Origin: Pseudozyma flocculosa PF-1
Lineage: Eukaryota > Basidiomycota > Ustilaginomycetes > Ustilaginales > Ustilaginaceae
Assembly: GCF_000417875.1 (NCBI RefSeq)
Contig: NW_006920894.1
Location: forward strand, 104,417 to 168,416
Direction: 5' to 3'
DNA: 64,000 bases
A program made the position numbers and the translations under genes. Below are positions 18,902-28,840 of this stretch, in pieces. Below the pieces are notes generated by a model. It had not been told where the DNA came from. It did no database searches and saw only the letters and a list, made by a program, of their open reading frames with translations. The stretch's first letter is position 1. Each line of letters opens with the position of its first letter.

Positions 18902-19987
18902 TCAGGCGCTCTTCCTGTGCTCGGGATCGTGGAAGATGTCGTAGTCGACGTGGATAAAGGCGCGCTCCACCATGGGCAGGTGCTCGAGGTTGTCCTGGAG
19001 CAGCTGCGACACGTCGTGGCTCTTCCACAGCGGCGTCTCGGGGTGCATGACAATGTCAATCTCGACAATGTACCGCGGGCCCGACGAGTAGGCGCGCACG
19101 CTCTCAATCGCCTGGATCTCGTCGGAAAAGATCGCCGCATTGTACGTCACCAGCTGCAGAAAGTCGGTCGGCGCCGCGGCGCCCGCCAGCTGCTTGAATT
19201 CGAGGTACGCCGTGCGCGTCCAGCTCGTGATGATGGCCAGCGAGATGACGAGCGCGCCCGCCGGGTCGAGCCAGCCGGCAATCGTGGCGCCCGCCGCCGA
19301 GGTAAAGATGCCGAAACCGTTGATGAAGAGGTCGTTGCGGTGGTCCTGGTAGAGGACCTCGACCTGCGAGCTGTACTTGCGCAGGCCAAAGCAGTAGACG
19401 GCCAGCACCAGCTTGGTGAAGAACGCCACGGCGACGGCCACGAGGGCGGGGATGTGGAGCTGGCGGTCGTCCTCGCCCTTGGCCAGATCCTGGATCGACT
19501 GGACGACGAGGATGGCCGACACCATGCCCATGATGGCGGCGTAGGTGATGTTGCCGATGGGCTCGAACCTCGAGCCGCCGATGGGCCACTTGCGCTCGTC
19601 GACCTTGGCGGCCTTGCGGTGGAGCCAGTTGAGGACGAGGTTGGCAAAGGGGTCAAACACGCTGTCGGCGGCCGTGGCAAACAGCGAGAGCGAGAGCGAC
19701 GAGATGGCGGCGTAGAGCTGGAGGATGGCGAGCACAAAGTTGGCGACGATGCTGCCGTACACGGCCACCTTGACCTTGAGCGCCGACGAGGCGCGGTCCT
19801 CTGCGTCGTCGTCGCCGTGCTTGGCCATTGGCTTGAGCAGCCGGTTGATGTGCTCGTTTTGCGCGCTGTAGAAGTTGCGCACCATCTTTTCGGCCTTGCG
19901 CCCGCGCCCCTTGCCCGAGTGGCGGCGCCGGATCTCGTGGTCCTCGACCAGGCGCGAGCGCAGCAGCAGCGGGTCCGTTTCCTCCAT
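18902..19987 (-). CDS. Cation diffusion facilitator, manganese type
   Basis: From the ATG at 19987 the frame encodes 361 residues. CDF proteins export divalent cations from the cytosol in exchange for protons. Membrane helices span about 75-270. The metal site helices carry DSVFD (108-112) and DHRND (215-219). A DxxxD motif in both helices, rather than HxxxD, is typical of the Mn-CDF group (plant MTP8-11), so Mn2+ is the likely substrate, probably at the Golgi or vacuole. The loop WPIGGSRFEPIGN (134-146) and the C-terminal cytosolic domain (YIVEIDIVMHPETPLWKSHD) fit the family. The ATG context is poor and the frame remains open upstream to a TGA at 20278-20276. A second frame with its own ATG at 20465 overlaps it, so the true N-terminus may be longer (see findings). 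The gene precedes NIC96 on the same strand direction. Confidence 0.88.
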   Translation of the reverse strand: MEETDPLLLRSRLVEDHEIRRRHSGKGRGRKAEKMVRNFYSAQNEHINRLLKPMAKHGDDDAEDRASSALKVKVAVYGSIVANFVLAILQLYAAISSLSLSLFATAADSVFDPFANLVLNWLHRKAAKVDERKWPIGGSRFEPIGNITYAAIMGMVSAILVVQSIQDLAKGEDDRQLHIPALVAVAVAFFTKLVLAVYCFGLRKYSSQVEVLYQDHRNDLFINGFGIFTSAAGATIAGWLDPAGALVISLAIITSWTRTAYLEFKQLAGAAAPTDFLQLVTYNAAIFSDEIQAIESVRAYSSGPRYIVEIDIVMHPETPLWKSHDVSQLLQDNLEHLPMVERAFIHVDYDIFHDPEHRKSA

Positions 19988-21248
19988 CGAGACCCCGCGG
20001 TAGCTCGAGTTGACGCGGGTGGGCGGGTAGGCGGCGAACGACCCGCCGTTGGACGCGTCGGGGAACTGGAGGTGGCCCGAGGAGTTGGCGGCCGGATGCT
20101 GCGACGACGACGAAGTCGCTGCTGCGGCGGCCTGGGACGCGGAAAAGGCAGCCGAGGTGCTGGGACCGACGCTGACATCGAGGGCGATTTCGTCGGTGGT
20201 GGCCGGGGTGGCAGGGGCGGCGTTGGTCGAGGGGAGCTGGAGGCTGGAGATGGGGTGCGGAGGCGCCGCGCTCCTTCAGGGGCGAATTTGCGCGCGGGGC
20301 GGCTGCGGCTGCGGGTTCGGGTGCCATGAGCTCAATGTCGCGGTCGTCGGCGGACGAGAGGGGCGGCGATAGGCCAGGCTGGTGCGAGTCGGTGGCGGCA
20401 TCGGCGCTGGCGTTGCTGATCCTCTGTGCCGCGACCGACACGGCCGAGGAGAGGATGTGCGACATGGGCGGGGAGGTGGGATGGGGCGATGGAAAAGACG
20501 ATGGCGGTGGGGGAGCCGTGTGGACCAGAGGTGGTGGTAGCTGGCAAGGAGAGGGAGGAGGAGGAGGAGGAGGGGAAAAGCAGAGAATGGTGACGCCAGG
20601 CAGGCCACCAGGCCAGGCCGGCTATGTTGGGTGGCGTGGGGGAATGCGAGCCGCCTTGCTATTGGCTTTGGCTCGAGCTCGAAAAAAGCAACGTTCAGCG
20701 GCAGGGGCCAGCCCAAGGAAGCCATGCCAGCACCGCCTTGGCCCTGGCCTGCTTCTTGCTTGCCCTCTGGACCCCGCGGCAGAGCCATGGCTGGCTGTTG
20801 ACCGGCCAGGGCCCCGCGGCCGGCGTCTATTCTGGTGAGCGACCCTAGGCCTTTGGCGTGCTTGCGTTTTTGTTTTTTCCGAACTTCGTGAGCGGGGCAA
20901 AAGACGACCGCACAGACCCCTTTTTTTCTGATCTGCTGCTGCTGCTGCTGGCAGCTGGCAACCGACGGGGTGCGAAGAGCGCGCGAGGTTGAAGGCGAGG
21001 TGGCACGTTGAGGGCTTGGCACTGGGCACTTTGCACTTGCATGCACCTACAGCTGCAGCGAGCCAGGTGCTGCTTTATCGCCGGCCAGGTGAGGGCGGGC
21101 CCAGCCGCTTCCATCGGTCCGTCGGCCCGCCCGCCCGTCGGTCGGTCGGTCAGTCGGAAACAGCTCTGGCGGGTCATCAGCGCTCTCCTCGCGGCCTGCT
21201 CAGACAGTGCCTCCTCCAACCCGACTTCGGATAGACACCACGACCAAC

Positions 21249-21294
<46 letters not shown>

Positions 21295-21574
21295 TCACAA
21301 CGAGTCGTCAAGGTCCATGCCGACGGACAGAAAGAGATTGCACGAAAGCACACAGCTTCAGGCAGAGCCAAGGAAAGGGAGGGAGGGCAATGCGACGACG
21401 AGTGCACATTACGATTCGTCTCTCCCCGGCTTGGAGGCGCGCTCGCGGTGCGACGACGCTGCCCACAAGGACCGCGTCTGGCTCTCTTCCCGCCTCTTCT
21501 TAGTGGATCTGTCTCCCACAGAAAGGATGGGAAGCAGAAAGTGGACAGAGGACGGATGCAGCAAGACTGGCTGG
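19988..21574. other. Intergenic, possibly with CDF N-terminal coding sequence
   Basis: The part from about 20465 to 19988 shows coding-like composition in two successive frames and may encode the disordered N-terminus of the CDF protein, interrupted by a frameshift. The remainder, to 21574, is untranslated: a CCAAT-like GCTATTGGC near 20660, GGCCAGGC motifs, CTGCTGCTGCTG at about 20937 and (ACG)13 at 21255-21293. Confidence 0.5.
21255..21293. repeat. (ACG)13 microsatellite
   Basis: Thirteen uninterrupted ACG copies downstream of NIC96. Confidence 0.92.
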
Positions 21575-24500
21575 TCAGACGTCCATCGTCACTGTCCCGG
21601 TCTGGCCCACCGGCCCCGGCGCGGCACTCACAAAGACGTCTAGCCTGGTCAGCTGGCTGTAGGTCTCGCTGCTCATCCGGAAGCGCAGCATGCCCGCCCA
21701 CATCATCAGCGCCCTCGCCTGCGCTCTGTACTGCTCCATGGCCTGGGTGGGGGGAAAACGAGGGCAGCGGCCAAACAAGATCAGCACAACAGTCAGCACC
21801 ATGCGGGGCCCCTGTGGCGACCCGCCGCCGCCGCCTCCTCCGCCTTGGTCGTGGAGCACTCACCGCCGTGCCGCTGCGGTGGACCGACTCCTTGAGCGCC
21901 TTGTGCAGCTCGTACAGGGTCTGCATCGTCATAATGGCAATGGCGTCGAGGTTGCGCGCCACGTTTTCGTCGACCTCCTTGAACTCCTCGGCCTTGCGCG
22001 TGATGGCCACAATGTCCTTGCGCGACTCGGCGTCGATCGGAAGCAGCCGCAGCGCCTCAATCGTCTGCAGCGCCTGCACAAAGTGCTCGTCGCTGTACAG
22101 GCCAAAGCCCTTTTTCAGCTCCAGCAGGCACCGGCACGTGTCGCGGTTGCGGCCCGTGTAGCCAAACTGCTTCTCGTAGGTTTCGAGGATGGCCGACGCC
22201 AGCGTCACCAGGTTGCCCGCCGCCGAAAACGACGCGCCCGACGTCAGGCCGCCCGACTGCCACTCGGACGAGCTCGACGGCTCCGTCAGCCGCGCGCCCA
22301 GCTCCTTGTTGAGCACCGCCACCACCGTGTCCCGCTCGCCCGCCAGGTTGTAGAGCAGGATGGCCGACTCGGTGCGGTGCGCCAGCTCGCACTGCGTCGC
22401 CGCCACCTTGACAATCGTCGACAGAAACTCGCGCTCGTCCTTGATCCGGATCAGCGGCAGGTTGCGCTCAATAAAACCGGGCGTCTTGACGCCGTTGGTG
22501 CGCAGGTCGCCCAGCAACTCCTGGAACTCGGTCGGGTGGGCGTCGAGCACCAGCCCGCGGATCAGGTCGTGGCACCGCTGCACCTGCTCCGAGCCCACGG
22601 GCTCCGGCGCATCGGCGTTGAGGCAGATGAGGTAGAGGTACTGCAGCGCGTCGCGGCGCGACGACTGCGCAAACAGGCGGACGTAGCGCTGCACCAGCTT
22701 GGCAAAGTCGAGGTAGGCGATCGGCTGGCCCGTCGCCGCGTCCTGTTCGATCGACAGGCAGTCGACCTGCGACGAGGCGGCCGCCGAGGGCACGCGCAGC
22801 AGGCCGTAGTAGGCCAGGCCGACGGCAAAGTGGACCGCGTCGACCTGGTGGACCGAGCGCGAGAACAGGAAGGCGACCGCCTTCTCAAATTGCCCGCAGA
22901 GCAGCAGGATTTGGAAGTAGTGGAGCGGGCGGTTGCCCTTGGGGTCAAAGTGCGCCTCGCCGTACTTTTCCAGCTTGGCGCCCAGGTCGGCCAGCGTGTA
23001 GCGGTCGCGGACCGAGTCTTGGGCGTCGGACTCGTCGTCGAGCGCCTCGCGCACCATGCTCAGCTGGAGCCAGAGCCAGTTCTCGGTGCTCGAGGCCAGC
23101 AGCGTCGGGAACTTTTTGGCCACGTCGATGCGGCCGATGAGCTTGTAGAGCGACAGCTTGTAGGGGTCGTGGCCCTCGGGGATGCTGCGGAAGCGCGAGT
23201 TGTACTCGGCCACGAAGCGGTCCCGCAGCAGCCGCGGCAGCCGGCGCTCCGGGCTGTCGGCCCACGCCTTGAAGTAGGCTAGGAATGACGGGTCGGTGGC
23301 ACGGATGCGGTTCTCGTTGTCGGCGGCGCAGTCGAGCGCCTCGGACGTCTTGCCGACGCGCAGCAGGTGATAGATGGTGGCCCAGAGCGGCGTGCCCGTC
23401 TGCTGGTCGAGCTCCTTGGCCAGGTCGTTGCGCCACTGGCCGGCGGAGGTGAGGTGCTGCACGCGGAGGTAGGCGCCCACCGTCGATCGGTTGGTCGGCA
23501 CGCCTCCGCGCTGCGCCTGCACCGGGCGGGCGGCGATGGTCTGCTCCATGTGCGCGAGGAACTGCTCCTCGAGGTACGCCTTGGCGCCGTCGACGATGTT
23601 CCTGCGAAGCGACACGCCCTCGACGCCGTTCCAGTTGGCCGGGTCGACGTAGGCCGAGGCGTACTGCCTCTCCTGGATGGCCTTGGTGGTGAACTCGCCA
23701 TCCCGGACATCCTGCTCGCGCACAATGTGGGCAATGGCCTGCCAGCAGTCGTGGAGCTGCTTCTGCTTGGGGTCCTCGGCCAGCCCGCGGACGGCATCCA
23801 TGAAGGCGTGGGCCACGGCGAGGTTGTAGCCCTCGAGCCGGGACGAGTTGAGGCGGGAGACGACCATCTCGTACCGCACCATCTTGCCGTGCATCTGCGA
23901 CATGGATGCCCCGCCGCCGCCAGCGCCGAGGCTCGCGCCGAACGTCGCACCCGGGCCGGTCGACTGCGAGAGGGTATATGCGGAGGTGGATGCGCCGAAG
24001 CCGGAGCGGGAGCGGGCGAGGTCGAAATCGCCAGCGCGGTCGGCGGCGGAGCTGGGCTGGTGCTGGCCGAGCTCCTCGAGGATCTTGCGCTTCTGGCGTT
24101 CCCAGTCGCGGTGCATGGTGCGGTCCAGGTTGCGGTGGAAGTCGTTGAGCGTCTCGCGCCGCCCCTCTTCGATGGCTCCGAGGATGACCTGCTCGTGCTC
24201 GTGCTTGAGGTAGCTCTCGACATCGGTGTCGTAGACTGGCTGCAGGGGCTCAAAGGTGTTGGCGATGTTGGCCGCGTTGATCGTCTCTGCGAGCTCTGCG
24301 GCGTCGATGCCACCGTTTGCGAGGAAGTAGTGGCTGCGTAGGGGGGGCGACGTGAGCGCGGGCAAGGCGATGGGGTTGGGTGGATGCGTCAGCTGGCTGG
24401 GCCGAGGCCAAGGTCAAGGCCTCTCTGCGCGAGTGGATGCTGGCGAGGGCGTGTGGTACTTACGCTCTGGCATCCGAGGGCTGCGCTGAGCCAGCGCGGA

Positions 24501-24660
24501 GGTGGCCGGCTGCGAGTTTCCGGGTCTGATCTGCGACCTGGTCGATGGGGAGCTGGATCTGTGGGACGTCTGAGCGGCCGAGGTGGTTTGTGAGTTTGTT
24601 GGACTGCTGTGCCAGCTCCGAGAGCGATCGCGGCTGCACGTCCATGAGGTAGTCGTTCAT
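21575..24660 (-). CDS. NIC96: Nuclear pore inner-ring protein Nic96/Nup93
   Basis: Exons 24660-24464, 24333-21864 and 21742-21575 give 944 residues (yeast Nic96 839, human NUP93 819). Nic96 is a structural hub of the inner ring of the nuclear pore; it binds Nup188/Nup192 and anchors the Nsp1-Nup57-Nup49 channel complex through its N-terminus. Exon 1 carries the N-terminal segment SLSELAQQSNKLTNHLG, as in the short helix family members use for such contacts. The middle exon begins with HYFLANGGIDAAELAETIN and continues as an all-helical solenoid typical of the Nic96 family, including the stretch VALGIDGG-free but helix-rich repeats such as YLICLNADAPEP and LYNLAGERDTVVAVL. The last exon ends SETYSQLTRLDVFV, like the C-terminal helix of the family. 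A GTGAGT lies exactly at that point, so a further intron is possible, but the frame reaches a stop 20 codons later. NUP170 lies 4.2 kb away on the same strand. Confidence 0.92.
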
Positions 24661-26397
24661 GTTGGCGACAGATTCGAGAGTGAATGGGCGTCTGGCTGGT
24701 GGTCGCCGAGGGGCGGTGGTGTCTGTGCAGTCAGGTCAGGAGGAAGAGCAAGATTCCTGCCTCGTTTGGTGGTCAAGAGCTGATGCTGGAGTCGAGGGTG
24801 GCCCTCGAAGGGTGCGACTGTGCGCGCCAGGGTGCAGGGCGGGGCAGGCGGAACACGTTGTTTCGCAGCGGGCGGGTGTCGTGACGATGGGCGGGGGATG
24901 GAGGGAGGTGGTGGCGTCGATGGCGGTTGAAGGGGTGGAGCGGCAGATGCAACCTGGCCTGGCTTCCGAGCCTTTGCGTGTTGCTGTCTCGATTGGGCGG
25001 CTCGCGTTGCGTTGCGGTGAGGGCCGCGCCCAAAAAGTCGACCGCCGCCTCGAAAAAGTGGCAGCCCGCTCCACTACTCCGGATCCGATCACACACACCT
25101 GCGCCGCCTCTGTCGGCCGAATGATTAGCAGGGCTGCCCTGACGGCCAACAAGGCACCAGAGCGGGTTTCATTTTTTGCGCAGAGTCGGAAGATGTCGAC
25201 GTTCGAAACGAGAAAAGCCACCCGGGCTGGCATCCACCAGTTGCGTTTTTGCCAGGTCACCAAAAATTAGACTTTTTGGCAGGTCGCTGATGGCTGGCCG
25301 GTTCGGCAGGGATCAACGACGGATCAGCACCTCCAGAGCCGGGTTCGAAAATCGCGAATTGCGAGGATATTTGGACAGGAAAGAGGTGACAGCTTTCGGA
25401 AGCTGCCTGAGAAGAATCTCGAAGTTGCGAAAACTTGACACCGCCTACAGGCGGCCTCCTGCAGTCTCCCTGCGTTGGTGGCTCCTGGTCCATCACGTCC
25501 ATCTCGTCGACGCTGACTTCTCTTCTCTCTCAACGTTGGGACTCTCCACGATCAACCCTGCTTGTTTGCCCGTTATCTCGCTCGCTCGCTGTTCCTCGCC
25601 ATGCTCAGGCTCGGCCATGCGTCGGCAGAGCCACGGCCTCGTTCCGTCTGCGCTTGCTTCTTGCTTCTTGCTTCTTGCTCCCTCCGATGTCCATGGCAGG
25701 TTCGGTCAGCTCCCGCCGGCGCCTCGCAGCTGGCCGACCGACGACATCGCCCACCGCTCCGTAGACCGGCGGCATCGGTCTCGCCCTGGCTTGGCGCTCC
25801 GTCGGCTCTCGGATGCCTCGTTGCGATGGTCTAGAGCCGTCGCGGGGGCTGCGGCGACAAGCTCGAATGGGCTGGTCGCCCCGCCGGCTTCGCACTTGCT
25901 TGCTCACTCCCTCTCGGCTCGTTGTCGCCGCCGCTCGATATCGGGCGGGCGATTCCACACCGATCCAGGCCGTCTACGGCCATAGCCTGTCGGTACGCCG
26001 ACAGAGGGGAGGTTATTGGATGCCACGGAGTCCCGAGGAAAGGGTGGGGTACCGGTAGGAGGCTAGGATGCGCCTTCGACCATGACGCTTCTCGCGATGC
26101 GCAGTAAGAGTGGTTTTCAATCTCGGCTGAGAGGCTCGCCTTCCATGACCACCTCGCACCCCCTGCCTTCCTATCCGGGACGACGATCCAGGGGCCAAGG
26201 GGTTTTGAGCAAGGACAGGGTTTGCCATCGTCCAGGGCCCTGTTCGAATCAATCGCCACCTCTGGCGTCGAACGGACGGGCGTACGGGCTGGCAGCTTGG
26301 CGGAGCGACCATGACCTCACGCTGTCGGTGCTGCCAGAGCTCGAACAAGGCCATGGACGCGCGCGAGAAGCGGCTTGGGCTTGGGCTGATCGGCCGA

Positions 26398-26418
26398 CCG
26401 GCCGGCCGGCCGGCCGGC
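26398..26418. repeat. (CCGG)5 palindromic tract
   Basis: Five CCGG tetramers, self-complementary, in non-coding DNA. Confidence 0.85.
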
Positions 26419-27624
26419 ATCCAGGCCGCTGGGTGATGGCATGACACAAGGCGCTCGTCGACCAACGATGCTGCAAGATGCCTGGGCCAGGAGGGCCAGA
26501 CATCATCCTACTAAGTCTACGTCGACATGGTCTTGGCGGCGAGGGCCAGAGTCGGCTCTGACGGCGACGGCGACGGCGACGGCGGCGGCCCTCGGCGTGT
26601 CGGGCGCACTCACTCAGCGAGCCGTCCAGGTCAGGCCTGCAGTTCGGCGTCGGCCGCGTCGGGCCCATGGCAGGCTACGCCTCACGGCCGTGGATGACAT
26701 CCGCGAGACCGGCCTGCTGGCGGAGTTCTGATGCTTGCGCCGCACGTCTCGCCGGCGCCGTTAGCTTTCCGCTTTCGGCGAGGCCATCCTCCGTCGTCGT
26801 CGTCTTCCATCCGAAGCTCTCGCGCACTCGTCCGGCGGGTTGGTACGGATCGGCAACAGCCACCGATGAGCCGACGGCAGCAGGCTGGGCCTGGCCTGGG
26901 CTGGCCAAGAAGCTCGCCAAGACGGCATCGCCGGATCCCCGGAGGATTTGGAGGCAACCACCAAGTGGAGCGGTTCATGGTCAGGTACGGCTGGTACGAA
27001 CCGACGACGGAACCAAGGAACGAAGACAAACGAAGGGCCGAGAGGATGAGCTACGGGAGGGGTCGACGGCAGGCCAGGCACGGTCGAATCCAGGAACGCG
27101 ACGTGGGAAGCAGGCCAAGCCTGGCCTGGCCAAAGCTTGGAGAGGCTACGTCTACGTCTACGCCAGAAGCTGAGCTTGGCGACTGCACCTTGACGATGGC
27201 ATAGACTTGCCGAGGTCTCACTGACTGCCTGCCTCGGTCCAGACGTCGTACATACGTCGTTGCGTTGTGGCTCCCGCGGCCCTGGATGGATGGAGGCGGC
27301 GAGGGCGATCCCTTGTCTCTGTTCGCTCCGTCGCTCGCTTGGTCGACCCGGACAGCCGTACGTGGGTTCCATGACACCCTGCCCGCCTCCTCTCGAATCA
27401 TCGACGGCCGCCTCGACTTGACATGAACTCATCCTGGCAGCCGGGTCAAGCCACCCGGTCCAGCCTCGCATGCTTGCCAGCTCTCTTTGTGGCTTGACCT
27501 CCTTTGGCCTGGCTGGAGTGAGCCAGATCGTCGGTGCCTTGTCTATCTGCCGTCGAGGATCTAAGGGCGCTCGCTGGCAGGGCGGACAATATGAGCGCCC
27601 CCGCCTCCTCGTCCTCCGTGGTGG

Positions 27625-27630
27625 TATAAG
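27625..27630 (+). promoter_or_regulatory. TATA-like element
   Basis: TATAAG, 175 bp upstream of the thaumatin-like start codon. The only TATA-like sequence near this start, but the match is short. Confidence 0.35.
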
Positions 27631-27799
27631 AAGTCGAGGTCCGCCGTCCTCTGGCCGCCATCACCAACTCCGCTCCCCACCGGCTCCCCATACCGCACAC
27701 CCACCACTCTAGCCTTCTCCCGTCCACTACCACCACCACCACCACCGACATCGCCGGAGCACCTCCGTCTACACGCCCACGACAACGACCGCCACGACG

Positions 27800-28503
27800 A
27801 TGCACTTCCCCACAAAGGCCCTGCTCGCCATCCTGGCCACCTCGGTCGGACTGGCCACCTCGGCCGCCGTACCCCCCCACGTCGAGTTGCAGGACCGCAG
27901 CTCCAAGATCACGTTCACCGTTGTGAGTCTTGCCCTGCCTGCCCATCCATCCATCCGTCCATCCATCTGTCCGTAGCCTCTCTCGACTTTGTAGGATCGC
28001 TGACTGGATTGCACTTCACCTGCTCCTCTCCCTCGACGGCAACCACACGCAACACACAGCTGAACAAGTGCAAGCACTCGTTCGCGCCCATCTTTACGCC
28101 TCCGCTGCCGGGCCGGTCGAGCTGGCCGGTGCTGGCGCACAACGAGCAGGCGGTACACACCTTCAAGTCGGACACGTACCGCGGCAAAGTCTTTTCGCCG
28201 CTGCGCAAGGCCGACACGACGACGGGCGACGGCGCCACGTGGGGCGAGCTGGCCCTCGACGACGGCGACTACAACGTCTCGCTCGAGGGCGGCTACAATG
28301 TGCCCCTCCTCATCTGGAACCAGGGAAGGCAGTACCAGGGCTACTGCACGCCCGCGTGGTGCGACGGTCCGAGCTGCAAGGACGCTTACAAGGCCTCGTC
28401 TGGCCTCCTCGAGGGACAGGGACAGAGGTCCGGTGGCGAGACGAGGAAACCCAACCACTCGTGCCCGCCCTCGTTTGGCAACTGGATCGTCCAGTTCTGC
28501 TAG
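27800..28503 (+). CDS. Small secreted thaumatin-like protein
   Basis: Exon 1 (27800-27922) and exon 2 (28060-28503), split by a 137-nt intron rich in CCAT repeats, encode 188 residues. The N-terminus is a signal peptide (KALLAILATSVGLATSAA), so the product is secreted. The mature part begins with KITFTVLNKCKHSFAP, which matches the first strand of thaumatin-like proteins (F-x-V-x-N-x-C). ELALDDGDYNVSLEGGYNVP matches the conserved YDVSLVDGFNLP region with its acidic cleft. CPPSFGNWIVQFC matches the C-terminal CPxxxxYxIxFCP. Only six cysteines are present (45, then three in GYCTPAWCDGPSC, then two at the end), against 16 in large and 10 in small plant or rust members, so this is a reduced form with at most three disulfides. 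Roles known in the family include glucan binding and effector or antifungal activity; none can be chosen here. It lies alone between two nucleoporin genes. Confidence 0.68.
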
Positions 28504-28840
28504 CCCTCGTCATCCTCGCCCTTCCCCTCCCCCTTCCTCCCGCACCGATTCCGCCTTCCTTCCGTTTCAGCTAGCTGTATTCTACCCTCCCTTTGGGCTC
28601 CCGCATCCGCCCGCCGCTCCTTGAGCGCGCCCGAGGCCGAATCCGATCGATGACTGCGCATCCCCATCGCGCCTACCCCTCTTTCTCCTCTGTCGAGCCA
28701 CAGCCTCCCACCGGACCACGACTCAATCTCCGGCCTGCCTGTCGCGGTGGAAGTACAGCAGCATGCATGCATGTATGTCTCTGGGAGCGAGATGACGAGC
28801 TGAGAACGAGAAAAAGGCCAGGCCAGGCCGGGCCGGGCGC
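28504..28840. other. Convergent 3' intergenic spacer
   Basis: 337 bp between the stop codons of the thaumatin-like gene (plus) and NUP170 (minus). It has C/T-rich 3' untranslated sequence, a GCATGCATGCATG run near 28761 and a GGCCAGGCCAGGCCGGGCC motif near 28816. Nothing else is seen. Confidence 0.6.

Larger units (their letters stand above)
24661..27799. other. Gene-poor intergenic region
   Basis: This 3.1 kb lies between the NIC96 start (minus) and the thaumatin-like gene (plus), so both promoters are here. Around 25140-25460 the DNA is less GC-rich, with A- and T-runs (CACCAAAAATTAGACTTTTT). A (CCGG)5 tract lies at 26398-26418. Overlapping Arg/Ser-rich frames on both strands lack any domain. 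A GTTCGAATC at about 26232 looks like a tRNA B-box, but no tRNA folds around it. I see no gene I can support. Confidence 0.55.

Noticed and set aside
26221..26260. Possible tRNA B-box (GTTCGAATC)
   Set aside because: No pairing T-stem around the loop, no A-box upstream at the right distance and no acceptor stem.
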